From positions 62,001-126,000 of the forward strand of contig WGNV01000002.1 of NCBI GenBank assembly GCA_016124375.1: a stretch of 64,000 nt of DNA, in the 5' to 3' direction. A program made the position numbers and the translations under genes. Source of the DNA: Tepidisphaera sp. (lineage in GTDB: Bacteria > Planctomycetota > Phycisphaerae > Phycisphaerales > UBA1924). The notes under the pieces are model-generated. The model was not told the DNA's origin, made no database searches, and worked only from the letters and a program-made list of their open reading frames with translations. Positions within the stretch are counted from its first letter, which is position 1. Each line of letters opens with the position of its first letter. This document shows positions 1 through 9,193 of this stretch, in pieces.

Positions 1-1072
1 GGAGCAGCTCCAGCGCGGCCGCCGAGAACCCGGGCGCCACGATCACCTCCAGGAAGATGCTCTTGTCGCTCGTGATCAGCGTCGCGGCATCGGAATCCAT
101 CTCGGAGGAGAGCGCCAAGATGCCGCCGTAGGCCGCGAGGGGGTCGCCCGCGAGCGCCCCGGCCACGGCTTCGCGAGCGTCGGGTGCGCTGGCGGCTCCG
201 CATGGGTTGGTGTGCTTGATGACCGCCGCCCCGACCTGCCCGGGCACGGCGCGACGGATTGCAAGCGCCAGCGACAACGCCGCCTGGGCGTCGTTCAGAT
301 TGTTGTAGCTCAGTTCCTTCCCGTGCAGTTGCTCGGCGTGGGCGATGCTGGTGCCCGCCTGGGGCCGATTCATACTGCGATAGATCGCCCCGCCCTGGTG
401 CGGGTTTTCGCCCTGGCGAAGTTCTTCGGCTCGCACGTATGAGACGTTCAGAATCGCCGGAAAGCGCGAGGCGGGCTTGGGCTCCAGGTAGGCCGCGATC
501 GCGCCGTCGTAGCGGCACGTGAGCGCGAACGCCGCCCGCGCCAGCTCGGCCCGCAGCCGGCGCGAGGTCTTCCCCCCCTGCGAGGCGAGTTCGGCGATGA
601 CCCTCTCGTATTGCTCGGGCGACGTCACCACCGTCACATGCTCGAAGTTCTTGGCCGCCGAGCGCAGCATCGAGGGCCCGCCGATGTCGATGTTCTCGAT
701 GGCGTGCTCGAACGTGCAGCCGGGCGTCGCGATGGTCTGCTCAAATGGATAGAGATTCACGCACACCAGGTCGATCGGCCTGATCCCGTGCTTCTGCATC
801 GCGGCGACGTGCGCCGGGTTGTCGCGCACGCCCAAGAGCCCGCCGTGCACCATGGGGTGCAGGGTCTTGACGCGCCCGTCGAGCATCTCCGGGAACCCGG
901 TGACCTTGTCGATGGGTGTGACCGGCAGGCCCGCCTGCGTGATGGCGGCCGCGGTGCCGCCGGTGGAGATGAGCTCCACCCCGTGCGACGCCAGAGCGCG
1001 GGCGAAGGGGATGAGCCCGGCTTTGTCGGAGACGGAGAGAAGCGCGCTGCGGATGGTTGCGAGTTCAGCCAA
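1..1072 (-). CDS. purH: Bifunctional purine biosynthesis protein PurH (5' part only)
   Basis: AICAR formyltransferase / IMP cyclohydrolase, the last two steps of de novo purine synthesis in the cytosol. About 357 N-terminal codons are visible; the gene runs off the left edge. The frame shows the cyclohydrolase domain with STGGTAAAI, GRVKTLHP and IDIGGPSMLRSAAKN, followed by the start of the transformylase domain with GENPHQ and KHTNPCG, whose Lys-His belongs to the family active site. The start is taken as TTG at 1072-1070, which reads LAELATIRSALLSVSDKAG and matches the usual PurH beginning; no ATG or GTG in this frame lies close by. Identity is certain from several family signatures; the exact start is less so. 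Confidence 0.93.
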   Translation of the reverse strand, partial: MAELATIRSALLSVSDKAGLIPFARALASHGVELISTGGTAAAITQAGLPVTPIDKVTGFPEMLDGRVKTLHPMVHGGLLGVRDNPAHVAAMQKHGIRPIDLVCVNLYPFEQTIATPGCTFEHAIENIDIGGPSMLRSAAKNFEHVTVVTSPEQYERVIAELASQGGKTSRRLRAELARAAFALTCRYDGAIAAYLEPKPASRFPAILNVSYVRAEELRQGENPHQGGAIYRSMNRPQAGTSIAHAEQLHGKELSYNNLNDAQAALSLALAIRRAVPGQVGAAVIKHTNPCGAASAPDAREAVAGALAGDPLAAYGGILALSSEMDSDAATLITSDKSIFLEVIVAPGFSAAALELL

Positions 1073-1204
1073 GGCGGCCCCCGTGCAGGGTGTCGGGTTC
1101 GGGCGCCACAGAGCCGCCCCACGCGCACAGCATACGTCCGCGCGATCCCGCGCCGCGAGCCCGAGCGAGGCTCAAATCGACACCGTCCGGGCGTGGCCGC
1201 CCGC

Positions 1205-2371
1205 TCAGCGCGGGATGAACTTGGCCAGCGAGCCGTCCGCCGACGCGGCGTACAGATCCCCGTCCTCGAACTTGGTGGTCGAGAACTTCACGAACCCGGG
1301 GGCGGCGATCTTCGACAGCACGTCGCCCGTCTTGGGGTCGATCGAGAAGAGCGAGGCCTTGTCCCATACGACGAGGTTGCCGCCGCGGACGCCGATCACA
1401 TCCCCGTGCACCTCGGCGTTGTGCCAGGTCACGCCCCCGGTGCCGACGTCCAGGGCGCTCAGCCCCTCGGCCCCAAGATCGCACACCACCGAGCCCCCGA
1501 AGAAGACCGGGCTGTGGGTGAGCGCGTTGACGGTGCGGTGCCGCCAGAGCTGCGAGCCGTCGATGGCCAGCAGCCACAGCGACTGATCTCGCGACGCCAA
1601 GGCCAGGTGCAGGCCGTCGGACGCGGGGTCCGCGTCGAGCCCGCCGAAGACCCGCCCGCGTCCCAGCAGCGAGCCGTTCCGCGCAAAGAACAGCACATCG
1701 CCCCCCTGGGAGACGATCGCGACCGAGTCGCCCATCATGACCGGGGAGGTGGCGAACGCGCCGTTGGAGATGAAGCCCCACGCGCTCAGCCCCTTGCCCA
1801 GCAGGTGCGCCTGTACGCGCCCCGTGGGCGTGCCCGCGATGAGCAGGTCGTCCACCAGCAGCGTCGGGGTGCTGATGACCTGCTCGTAGCGGTCGCGGCT
1901 CAGCAGGTTGCCGGTGCCCGAGGCGAGGGTGAAGGCCTCGGTGTCGCTGCTGACGATGAAGGGGGCCTGCACGCCCGTCTGCCTCGCCACGCCCAGCCAG
2001 CGGGTGTTGGGGCCGGTCAGATCGGTGGACCACCTGCGATGGCCGTTGGACGCCTCCAGCACCGTGATGGTGCTGCTCTGGTCCTGGGCGACGACCAGGT
2101 CGTCAAAGGCGACCAGCTCGACGGGGTTGGGCCGGGCGATCCCGGCGAAGGGATAGCCGATCCAGTCCAGGCGGTAGCCCACCTTGGCCCAGTCATCGTG
2201 GATGATCTCCTGGGTCTTGGGCGCGTCCGCCGACGTGGGGCGAGGGGCCGGAACGCTGCCGTAGGTGTGGCAGCCGCTCTGCACCAGGGTGAAGGCAGCG
2301 CCCAGCACGGCCAGGCTGGCGAGGGCGAGGGGGCGGCGGCGTTGGAAGGTCGGGGTTCGATCGCTCGGCAT
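1205..2371 (-). CDS. PQQ-like beta-propeller lipoprotein (BamB-like)
   Basis: A 388-residue exported protein. The N-terminus has an RRR cluster, a hydrophobic stretch (about 14-30) and a lipobox-like QSGC with Cys34, so it is probably a lipoprotein. The rest is made of repeated blades of the PQQ-enzyme/BamB type, with motifs such as LDVGTGGVTWH and SIDPKTGDVLSKI. ATG at 2371 was chosen over upstream in-frame codons because it directly precedes the signal peptide and has GGAGAA upstream; a TACCAT box at 2403-2398 could be its -10. It lies downstream of nothing on its strand and upstream of purH by 132 bp. A role in outer-membrane assembly is only an analogy with BamB; an unrelated propeller scaffold is equally possible. 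Confidence 0.75.
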   Translation of the reverse strand: MPSDRTPTFQRRRPLALASLAVLGAAFTLVQSGCHTYGSVPAPRPTSADAPKTQEIIHDDWAKVGYRLDWIGYPFAGIARPNPVELVAFDDLVVAQDQSSTITVLEASNGHRRWSTDLTGPNTRWLGVARQTGVQAPFIVSSDTEAFTLASGTGNLLSRDRYEQVISTPTLLVDDLLIAGTPTGRVQAHLLGKGLSAWGFISNGAFATSPVMMGDSVAIVSQGGDVLFFARNGSLLGRGRVFGGLDADPASDGLHLALASRDQSLWLLAIDGSQLWRHRTVNALTHSPVFFGGSVVCDLGAEGLSALDVGTGGVTWHNAEVHGDVIGVRGGNLVVWDKASLFSIDPKTGDVLSKIAAPGFVKFSTTKFEDGDLYAASADGSLAKFIPR

Positions 2372-2537
2372 TCGGCGGGTTCTCCAGAAGGACGGGGATG
2401 GTACCGCCTTTGGCGGCGTCTCGCACGCGTGTGGGGCCGGTCGTTTGTTGGAGCCCCGCCCGGGGGCGGGCGTCGACCCGGTATACCGTGCCGCGGGCGT
2501 GGCGTTGCCAAAAATGCCCGCACAAGGGGCCAAACGC

Positions 2538-3149
2538 GTGTTTACCGGAATCATCGAGGTCCAGGGAGTCGTCCGGAGCGTGACGCCCACCGCCGCGGGG
2601 GTGCGGCTCGAAATTCATGCCCCCAACTGGTCGTACGCGGGCTCCGTCGGAGATTCCGTCGCCTGCGACGGCTGCTGCCTGACCATCGCAGCACCCCCGC
2701 GCGACGGCGTCATGGTCTTCGACGCCATCCCCGAGACCCTTGCCAAAACCACCCTCGCCGCCTGGAAACCCGGGCGGAGCGTGCACCTGGAGCACGCCGC
2801 GACGGCCAGCACCCTGCTCGGCGGACACATGGTGCAGGGCCACATCGACGGCGTGGGCACGGTCGTGTCCAACGGCCCCACACCCGGCGGCGGCTGGGAA
2901 CTCACGATTGAGCCCCCGGTGGAGTTGATGCCGTACTTCGCCCCCAAGGGCTCGGTGGCGATCGACGGCGTGTCGCTCACGCTGGCGGCGGTGACGGCCA
3001 AGACGTTCACAATCGCGCTCATCCCCACCACGCTCGCCAAAACCCATTTAAGCCCGCTCAAACCCGCGGACACGGTGAACCTCGAGGCGGATGTGATCGC
3101 CAAGACAGTCGTCAACTACGTGAGGTATTTCGCGGGGCTGGGGAAGTAG
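2538..3149 (+). CDS. ribE: Riboflavin synthase (alpha chain)
   Basis: Converts two 6,7-dimethyl-8-ribityllumazines into riboflavin and the pyrimidine precursor. 203 residues, normal for the family. It carries the internally duplicated lumazine-binding fold: the first barrel opens with VFTGIIE and the second with MVQGHIDGVG near residue 100. GTG at 2538 is chosen because nearly all homologues begin MFTGIIE; a much longer in-frame extension upstream is not supported. The gene is divergent from the propeller lipoprotein. No FMN riboswitch consensus is visible in the 166-bp upstream gap, and no other rib gene is adjacent. Confidence 0.93.
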   Translation: MFTGIIEVQGVVRSVTPTAAGVRLEIHAPNWSYAGSVGDSVACDGCCLTIAAPPRDGVMVFDAIPETLAKTTLAAWKPGRSVHLEHAATASTLLGGHMVQGHIDGVGTVVSNGPTPGGGWELTIEPPVELMPYFAPKGSVAIDGVSLTLAAVTAKTFTIALIPTTLAKTHLSPLKPADTVNLEADVIAKTVVNYVRYFAGLGK

Positions 3150-3493
3150 CCGCCGCTGGCGGGGGGGTCGTCGCCGGAAGCGGGCGTGATGCCCTCATGT
3201 GTGTGCCTGCCCTGCATCCCGGAGGGATGCGCGATGGTTGCCAGGGGTGGCTCTGTGCTTCACATAAGCGAATCATCAATCATAGACAATTCGACGTGTT
3301 CAGTCGTCGGCAGGACGCAGCCGGTAGTAGGCCGGGCATCACCGATATCAAGACTCTCGGCGCCTTCAGGAGATTCACCGATACCCGCGATCGGGCGCTA
3401 TTCCGCTTAGAAAAACCTATTCGATTCCGAGTCTGCGAAATAGGATAGCCCTTCACGCAGCCGAATAGCACCTTGTTGCAGGGCTTGCGCATC
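3150..3493. other. Intergenic stretch with a broken repeat
   Basis: 344 bp between ribE and the HEPN gene. The first ~100 bp hold a partial copy of the palindromic repeat (see 3215-3251). After about 3262 the composition falls to roughly half GC and I see no credible gene; short frames here lack any coding signature. This is the compositional boundary of the accessory island. Confidence 0.6.
3215..3251 (+). repeat. Truncated left half of the palindromic RAYT-type repeat
   Basis: CATCCCGGAGGGATG at 3215-3229 is followed by GTTGCCAGGGGTGGC at 3237-3251. This is the same order, spacing and orientation as the left flank of the transposase at 54339. The match stops after GGCTCTG: the closing arm CACCCCTGG and the third palindrome (CCCC-AGC-GGGG) are missing and unrelated lower-GC sequence follows. 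It looks like a copy broken at the edge of the DUF262-HEPN island. Confidence 0.8.
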
Positions 3494-4102
3494 TCACGCG
3501 TCGATAGTTCTTGCCAGATCCATCACCTGTGCGAGAAAATTCGCCAGCCGACTTGTTCGCGGATTGGAGTTCGCAGCTCCGATGAGGTAGCCCGCAGGAC
3601 TCAGCTCGTCCGCGGGTAGCTTAGCGTTGCCGATGACCTTTTCATCGAATAGCCGCTTTGCGTGCGGACTGCTATGCGCGATTGCGTGGCGTATTCGGAC
3701 CATTTTTTTCACATCGCCAAAGTGAGCGGGCTTGGCCTGTGAGAACGGAACGCCGTCCTTTAGGTAGAGCTTCGCGACCTCGACCGTCCTTGCATAAGGA
3801 AGCCAGTCGATGTAGTCCCTGCCATGCAAGAGCGCCGCTTCGCGTGTCGCGGTGTCGTGGAAGGTGACGATTCTCTTGAACCCAGGCATGGCTGAGTTGA
3901 ACGTTCCGTCCAGTAGTTCTCCCATGAATGACTCGAGGTATGACTCCAACGCTACGATGAGCCTAATGAAAAGCCCTTCGTAGGCAACCAAAGTCTCAGC
4001 GGAGGCCGGCGCCGTCGCGGTCACCGTCGCATCCAGCCGGGCGATGGCGACCTGCAGATCCGTGAGCTGCTTGTGTAAAACCGTGAAAGCGTTACTTGCC
4101 AT
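3494..4102 (-). CDS. HEPN-domain protein, probable RNase effector
   Basis: 202-residue mostly helical protein. It contains R138-HAIA-H143, the RX4H motif that forms the metal-independent ribonuclease site of HEPN toxins, after helices with YEGLFIRLIVALESYLESF. It resembles the RiboL-PSP/MAE_28990-type HEPN families; the exact family cannot be settled by eye. ATG at 4102 lies inside the last codons of the DUF262 gene (11-nt overlap), so the two are translationally coupled. An earlier in-frame start would enlarge the overlap and was rejected. GC is about 50%, well below the neighbourhood, suggesting transfer. Inferred role: RNA-cleaving arm of a two-gene defence or toxin-antitoxin module. Confidence 0.75.
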   Translation of the reverse strand: MASNAFTVLHKQLTDLQVAIARLDATVTATAPASAETLVAYEGLFIRLIVALESYLESFMGELLDGTFNSAMPGFKRIVTFHDTATREAALLHGRDYIDWLPYARTVEVAKLYLKDGVPFSQAKPAHFGDVKKMVRIRHAIAHSSPHAKRLFDEKVIGNAKLPADELSPAGYLIGAANSNPRTSRLANFLAQVMDLARTIDA

Positions 4103-5210
4103 TCCTTCCGCCAAGCAAGTAGGACACGACTCTCTGCCGTTCACTTCTGTGGGTCAGCCTACGTTGAGTAGCGCTCACAACAGCGGCCGGTGCGGACAGA
4201 TCAGAGACCTTAACCGCAGCACGGGCGATGCTTAAGAACTTCACCTCGCTCTCATTGGGCTTCTTTTTGGCATCTAGACTGGAGCCTAGACCATAAAGCA
4301 CATCGTAGTATGCGGCAAAGAGGCAAAAAAACAGGTTGCGATTCTGAAACCGAGGGGCAGTGGAAAACTCGAAGTGCGACCGAATAGCTCCGACCGTAGC
4401 GTCAAAGCGAACCTCAATTTCAGAGGCATTCGGAAGACTGTCGTCGAAATTCTTATACGCCGTGTCAAGCGTTGCTTTGCTTCCTTCGCCAATTCCGCGC
4501 ATGATGGTCAGAACCAAGTCGCTGCTGAGCTCAACCTCATCCATTCGAGCGATCTTCTCCGCCGTAAAGATGCGAGAACTTAGCCAAAACTCAAGGTGTC
4601 TGGTAGCCAACGAGAAACTCAGCGTCTTGAATTCACCGTACCACTTAGCGTTTCTAAGCTCCTGAGGCTTCAGAACGGTGCCTGTCGCGTTGAGGCGAGC
4701 GAATACCTCAAGAATCTGGGTATCCTCTGTGGAGACAGGGAAGATGTGCGCGAATAGTCGGTAGTCAAGAATGCGACGTTGAAGCTGGGAGGGCAGTTCG
4801 GCGAACCCGTACATGGCGTAGTCGGGCTGGTGCGCGCGTTTTAGAACGAATGTATCCTGCTCTCCAGAACTGGTGCTGAAGGAATCTGGAGAAATGTAGG
4901 AAAACAAAGTTCTAAGCCGTTGCTGTCCGTCCACGACTTCCCGCTTTGGCTTCAACGTCCTGAGATCCGTCCCTCGATCTCTGAGGATCACAGGCGGCAC
5001 CGGGAGACCTCTAAGTACTGTGTCCAAGAGGAAAGATTTGGCACCGTCTTTCCATACCGCTCGGCGCTGAAACCTAGGGGTTAGCTCGAGGCTGCTCTCT
5101 TTGAACCAGTTAAGGAGATCCGCCACAGAGAACTTTTCGCGCTCCAGTTGAATATGTTCTACGCTCAAGCGAGGCTCCGAGTCTTGAAGTCGAATGCAGA
5201 GAAGAAGCAT
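4092..5210 (-). CDS. DUF262 (ParB/GmrS-like) protein
   Basis: 372 residues. Family marks seen: TPRFQRRAVW near residue 44, RGLPVPPVIL near 68, VDGQQRLRTL with D94-G-Q-Q-R98, and LKPQELRNA in the second half. DUF262 proteins have a ParB/sulfiredoxin-type fold with NTPase or nuclease activity and include GmrS and the N-terminal part of SspE-type defence proteins. There is no C-terminal DUF1524 HNH domain; the partner is a separate HEPN protein whose start overlaps the stop. ATG 5210 was chosen; TTG at 5213 is an alternative. Possible -10 boxes TACGCT (5257-5252) and TAGGCT (5252-5247) lie upstream. GC is about 50%, with rare-codon-rich usage unlike the neighbours. Confidence 0.82.
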   Translation of the reverse strand: MLLLCIRLQDSEPRLSVEHIQLEREKFSVADLLNWFKESSLELTPRFQRRAVWKDGAKSFLLDTVLRGLPVPPVILRDRGTDLRTLKPKREVVDGQQRLRTLFSYISPDSFSTSSGEQDTFVLKRAHQPDYAMYGFAELPSQLQRRILDYRLFAHIFPVSTEDTQILEVFARLNATGTVLKPQELRNAKWYGEFKTLSFSLATRHLEFWLSSRIFTAEKIARMDEVELSSDLVLTIMRGIGEGSKATLDTAYKNFDDSLPNASEIEVRFDATVGAIRSHFEFSTAPRFQNRNLFFCLFAAYYDVLYGLGSSLDAKKKPNESEVKFLSIARAAVKVSDLSAPAAVVSATQRRLTHRSERQRVVSYLLGGRNGK

Positions 5211-5414
5211 CAAGCGGTCGGGGACAGCGAATCACGGGCTCTTAGTAGCCTAGCGTATCAGCGAGGCCACTGCACAATGAGATAGACGCGGGCCCTGCGG
5301 GCACTCGGGCCTCTCCTCTCAGACCTTATGCCGATTTCCAGATGCCGCGCCTTCAAGACCCCGCGAGCTCGCCCGAAAACGCAATGACGCCACTCGCTGG
5401 TCGAGATTGGGTAG

Positions 5415-5457
5415 CCCTTGCAGGGGCTGCCGCCCCCGCACCCCCGCTGGGGCGTGG
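5415..5457 (+). repeat. 43-bp G/C-rich palindromic repeat, copy 1
   Basis: Reads CCCTTGCAGGGGCTGCCGCC... and ends CCCCGCTGGGGCGTGG. It contains two short hairpins, GGGGC-TGCC-GCCCC and CCCC-GCT-GGGG. It matches the copy at 5772-5814 at 41 of 43 positions in direct orientation, and the two copies bracket the fused left/right element between them. Confidence 0.8.
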
Positions 5458-5520
5458 CGGTCGCGGGCCGCGCGGGCGGGGCGGCGTGCGTGGGGGTTTC
5501 CTGTGTCGCGCTCGCTGCGG

Positions 5521-5743
5521 CATCCCAGAGGGATGCGCGATAGTTGCCAGGGGTGGCCTTGCACCCCTGGTGAGCGGCCATCTCTCCTCTTCTTCCTTCT
5601 TTGATCTACGTACCCCAGCGGGGTACGTGAGCATCGCCGACCCCGCTGGGGTCGCAGAGCAAAGACACAAAACAAATAGTGGCCCCGCCTACCAGGGGTG
5701 CAGAGCCACCCCTGGCAACCATCACCCCTCCCGCTGGGAGGGG
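5521..5743. mobile_element. Transposase-less fused copy of the palindromic element
   Basis: Left half: CATCCCAGAGGGATG (5521-5535), GTTG + CCAGGGGTG-GCCTTG-CACCCCTGG (5543-5570), ACGTACCCC-AGC-GGGGTACGT (5608-5628). Right half: GACCCC-GCT-GGGGTC (5639-5653), CCAGGGGTG-CAGAGC-CACCCCTGG then CAAC (5692-5719), CCCCTCCC-GCT-GGGAGGGG (5725-5743). The two halves have the order and mirror orientation found on either side of the transposase at 54461, but only 10 bp separate them. Inference: a non-autonomous, MITE- or BIME-like derivative moved or maintained in trans. The last palindrome differs in sequence from its counterpart at 54998. Confidence 0.72.
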
Positions 5744-5771
5744 CGGCGGTTCCGCCGGGCGCAAGGCCATT

Positions 5772-5814
5772 CCTTTGCAGGGGCTGCCGCCCCCGCATCC
5801 CCGCTGGGGCGTGG
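5772..5814 (+). repeat. 43-bp G/C-rich palindromic repeat, copy 2
   Basis: Second direct copy of the unit at 5415-5457, differing at two positions. It begins CCTTTGCAGGGGCTGCCGCC and ends CCCCGCTGGGGCGTGG. Confidence 0.8.
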
Positions 5815-5872
5815 AAACCACCGACCTTCCCGCCCGGCGGCCAGTCGGCGGCGTCGCAGGGTCGCCGCCCTC

Positions 5873-5912
5873 CGTCACTTCGCCACTCTGCCACTACGCC
5901 ACTTTGCCACTT
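5873..5912 (+). repeat. 5 x 8-bp imperfect tandem repeat
   Basis: Five consecutive octamers of the form (C/T)G(C/T)CACT(N): CGTCACTT, CGCCACTC, TGCCACTA, CGCCACTT, TGCCACTT. The array ends 19 bp before the ruvC start codon and just upstream of its presumed -10 box. Confidence 0.85.
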
Positions 5913-5931
5913 CCATCCGATACTCTCCCCC

Positions 5932-6459
5932 ATGCGCATCCTCGGCATCGACCCCGGTCTTCGGCTCACCGGCTACGGGTGCGTCGACGCGTGCGGGCTC
6001 TCCGCCACCTTGGTCGAGGCCGGTGTCTTTCGCCTGGCGCGTGGCGGCAGCAAGAGCGGGGGCGGGGCGAGCCTTTCCAGCCGCCTCGTTGAACTCGACA
6101 CGGATTTTCGCGCGGCGCTCGAGCGGCTTCGCCCCGAACTTGTGGCGATCGAAGGGCTCTTCGCCCACTACAAACACCCGGCCACGGCCATCACCATGGG
6201 CCACGCCCGGGGCGTTCTCATGCTCGCCGTGCAGCGGGCGGGCTTGCCACTGATCGAAATGAAGCCCCGCGCCGTCAAGAAGAGTCTTACCGGCTTCGGC
6301 GGGGCGGACAAGGTGCAGATGCAGCGGGCGATTCAGGCCGAGTTTGCCCTGCCCGAGCCCCCCAGCCCGCCGGACGTCGCCGATGCGCTGGCGATTGCCC
6401 TGTGCGCCCTGCGGCGGCACGCCGCCGGCGCGGTCGGCCTGTCCGCAGCCCGACGGTAA
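5932..6459 (+). CDS. ruvC: Holliday junction resolvase RuvC
   Basis: 175-residue endonuclease that cuts Holliday junctions during recombinational repair. The four acidic catalytic residues are visible: D7 in GIDPG, E74 in VAIEG, D148 and D151 in DVADALAIAL. Length is typical. ATG 5932 is chosen because homologues start at MRILGIDPG; the open frame upstream runs through repeat palindromes and is not coding. There is no Shine-Dalgarno, but GATACT at 5919-5924 ends 7 nt before the ATG, so the mRNA may be leaderless. ruvA and ruvB are not in the window. Confidence 0.95.
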   Translation: MRILGIDPGLRLTGYGCVDACGLSATLVEAGVFRLARGGSKSGGGASLSSRLVELDTDFRAALERLRPELVAIEGLFAHYKHPATAITMGHARGVLMLAVQRAGLPLIEMKPRAVKKSLTGFGGADKVQMQRAIQAEFALPEPPSPPDVADALAIALCALRRHAAGAVGLSAARR

Positions 6460-6550
6460 GGGAGGGCCTCTGTCGGCATCGGTCGCGCACGCGGCCCTCT
6501 CTCACGGTGGGGCTGCTGACGGAGCGAGCCCCTCGCGTACCATCCCCCGC

Positions 6551-8031
<1,481 letters not shown>

Positions 8032-8035
<4 letters not shown>

Positions 8036-9024
8036 ACGGCGGCTCCTCCAAGGCTCTGCCCGTGTACGCGGGCGCGTGGAACGCTGACCGCCTTGCGCCT
8101 CACCTCATCGCCGCGCTTCAGCACCCTGCCGATGCTTCGTCCGGAGCCGCCTGGTTTCTGGAACGTTCCCTGCCCGACGGGCACGGGCTCAAGGAGATCC
8201 TCTCCGAGTGTCACCCGGGGCTGGAGTCCGTCGAGGTGCTCGCGCCCGACTGCCTGCACGTGATGATCGCGCAGGCCGAGCCCGCCTGGCGCGTGCTCGT
8301 CGTGCTCGCCGTCGCTTACGAGCGGGGCGTCCCCCGCGCCCGGCGCGAAGAGATCGGCAAAGCCGCTAAAGCCCTGCGCGAGGCGGGCGGCCTCGACGAC
8401 GTCGTCACGGCACTCGTTTGCCCGCGTCGGGTCGCGCGCGACTTCGAACGCGCCTGGCTTAACGGGCTCGTCACCTTCGAGGCCCTCGCCGAGCGGCTGC
8501 ACAGCCTGAGCCAACACGAAGCCGCCGCCGCCTTGCGCGATGCGTGCGAGCAGCAAGCCCTGGGCACCTGGACCGACGCCAAGGCCCGCCTCGCCGATTT
8601 CTGGTCGGGCTATCGCGACGAGGTGCAGGCCATCGCGCCGTTCGTCAAGCTCGTCGAGCCGCTCGATCCCGCGCGTCAGCGTGCGGCGTTCCGGCTGCGG
8701 GGCGTGCTGCCCGAGCCTCGCGTGCGTCCCGGCGCCATCACCCACGAGCTCTCCGAGGGCCGCGTGGTGCTGCCGCTCGAACTGCCCGGTGCACCTCGCG
8801 TGCTTGATGCGATGCGAGAGGATCTTCCCGCCGACCTGCGAACCCAGGCCGACGCGACGCAGCTGCGCCTCTGGCTCCCCGCCCCGAAGCTCTCTTCCAC
8901 CACGCCCACCAGCGAGCAGGCCCGCGACGTCCGGCACGCGCTCGCGTGCGTCCTCCGCCTTCAGCAATGGCTTGCGGCGCGCGCGCGAAACTGGTCGGAC
9001 TGGTTCGCGTCTGTGTCCCAATAA
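8032..9024 (+). CDS. Uncharacterised 330-residue protein
   Basis: I do not recognise this family. It starts inside the stop codon of the NtrC-type regulator (ATGA), so it is co-translated with it. The protein is soluble, Ala/Arg/Leu-rich and probably mostly helical, without signal peptide, membrane segment or obvious catalytic motif. Codon use matches the neighbours. Its position between a sigma-54 activator and a histidine kinase, ahead of a pilus-like operon, suggests a regulatory or accessory role; this is inference from context only. Confidence 0.7.
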
Positions 9025-9037
9025 AAAAATTTTTTTC

Positions 9038-9122
9038 CCGCGGCATTCCGCGGAAACCGAGTTTTGCCTTCTCGGACGACGCATTCCGCGCGCGCGGAAC
9101 CGTTCCTCGCCCGTAGTACGGG
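9038..9122. promoter_or_regulatory. Palindrome cluster upstream of the kinase-STAS-pilus genes
   Basis: After an A7T7 tract (9023-9036) come TTCCGCGGAA (9046-9055) and TTCCGCGCGCGCGGAA (9084-9099), both preceded by GCA and followed by (A)CCG, with centres 41 bp apart. CCCGTA-G-TACGGG follows at 9110-9122. CCGCGG-CATT-CCGCGG (9038-9053) can also fold as a hairpin and may end the previous transcript. Similar palindromes on the same face of the helix look like operators. No sigma-54 -24/-12 pair was found near TTGCA at 9146. Confidence 0.45.
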
Positions 9123-9193
9123 ACCCCACTGCAATCACCCCGGCATTGCACCGATATCCCGAGCGACATACCGCCCGATTTGAGGAAGACCCC

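Larger units (their letters stand above)
5211..5931. other. Gene-free, palindrome-packed region upstream of ruvC
   Basis: About 720 bp without a credible gene. In order it holds the promoter side of the DUF262 gene, a G/C-rich 43-bp repeat (5415-5457), a left repeat half (5521-5628), a right repeat half (5639-5743), a second copy of the 43-bp repeat (5772-5814) and a 5 x 8-bp tandem repeat (5873-5912). Frames that cross it are products of palindromes, not genes. Confidence 0.7.

Noticed and set aside
2372..2537. FMN riboswitch upstream of ribE
   Set aside because: The conserved FMN aptamer segments were not found in the gap.
611..2911. 766-codon open frame on the plus strand
   Set aside because: It runs antisense through purH and the propeller lipoprotein and into ribE in another frame. 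Its product is a low-complexity Arg/Gly/Ala/Asp mix, the usual shadow in high-GC DNA.
5415..5814. CRISPR array
   Set aside because: Repeats are few, internally palindromic, unevenly spaced and in both orientations; no cas genes are present.
5342..6253. 303-codon open frame across the repeats and into ruvC
   Set aside because: It translates palindromes and overlaps ruvC out of frame; it has no coding character.
9131..9150. Sigma-54 promoter before the histidine kinase (TTGCA at 9146)
   Set aside because: The matching GG of the -24 element is absent at the required distance.
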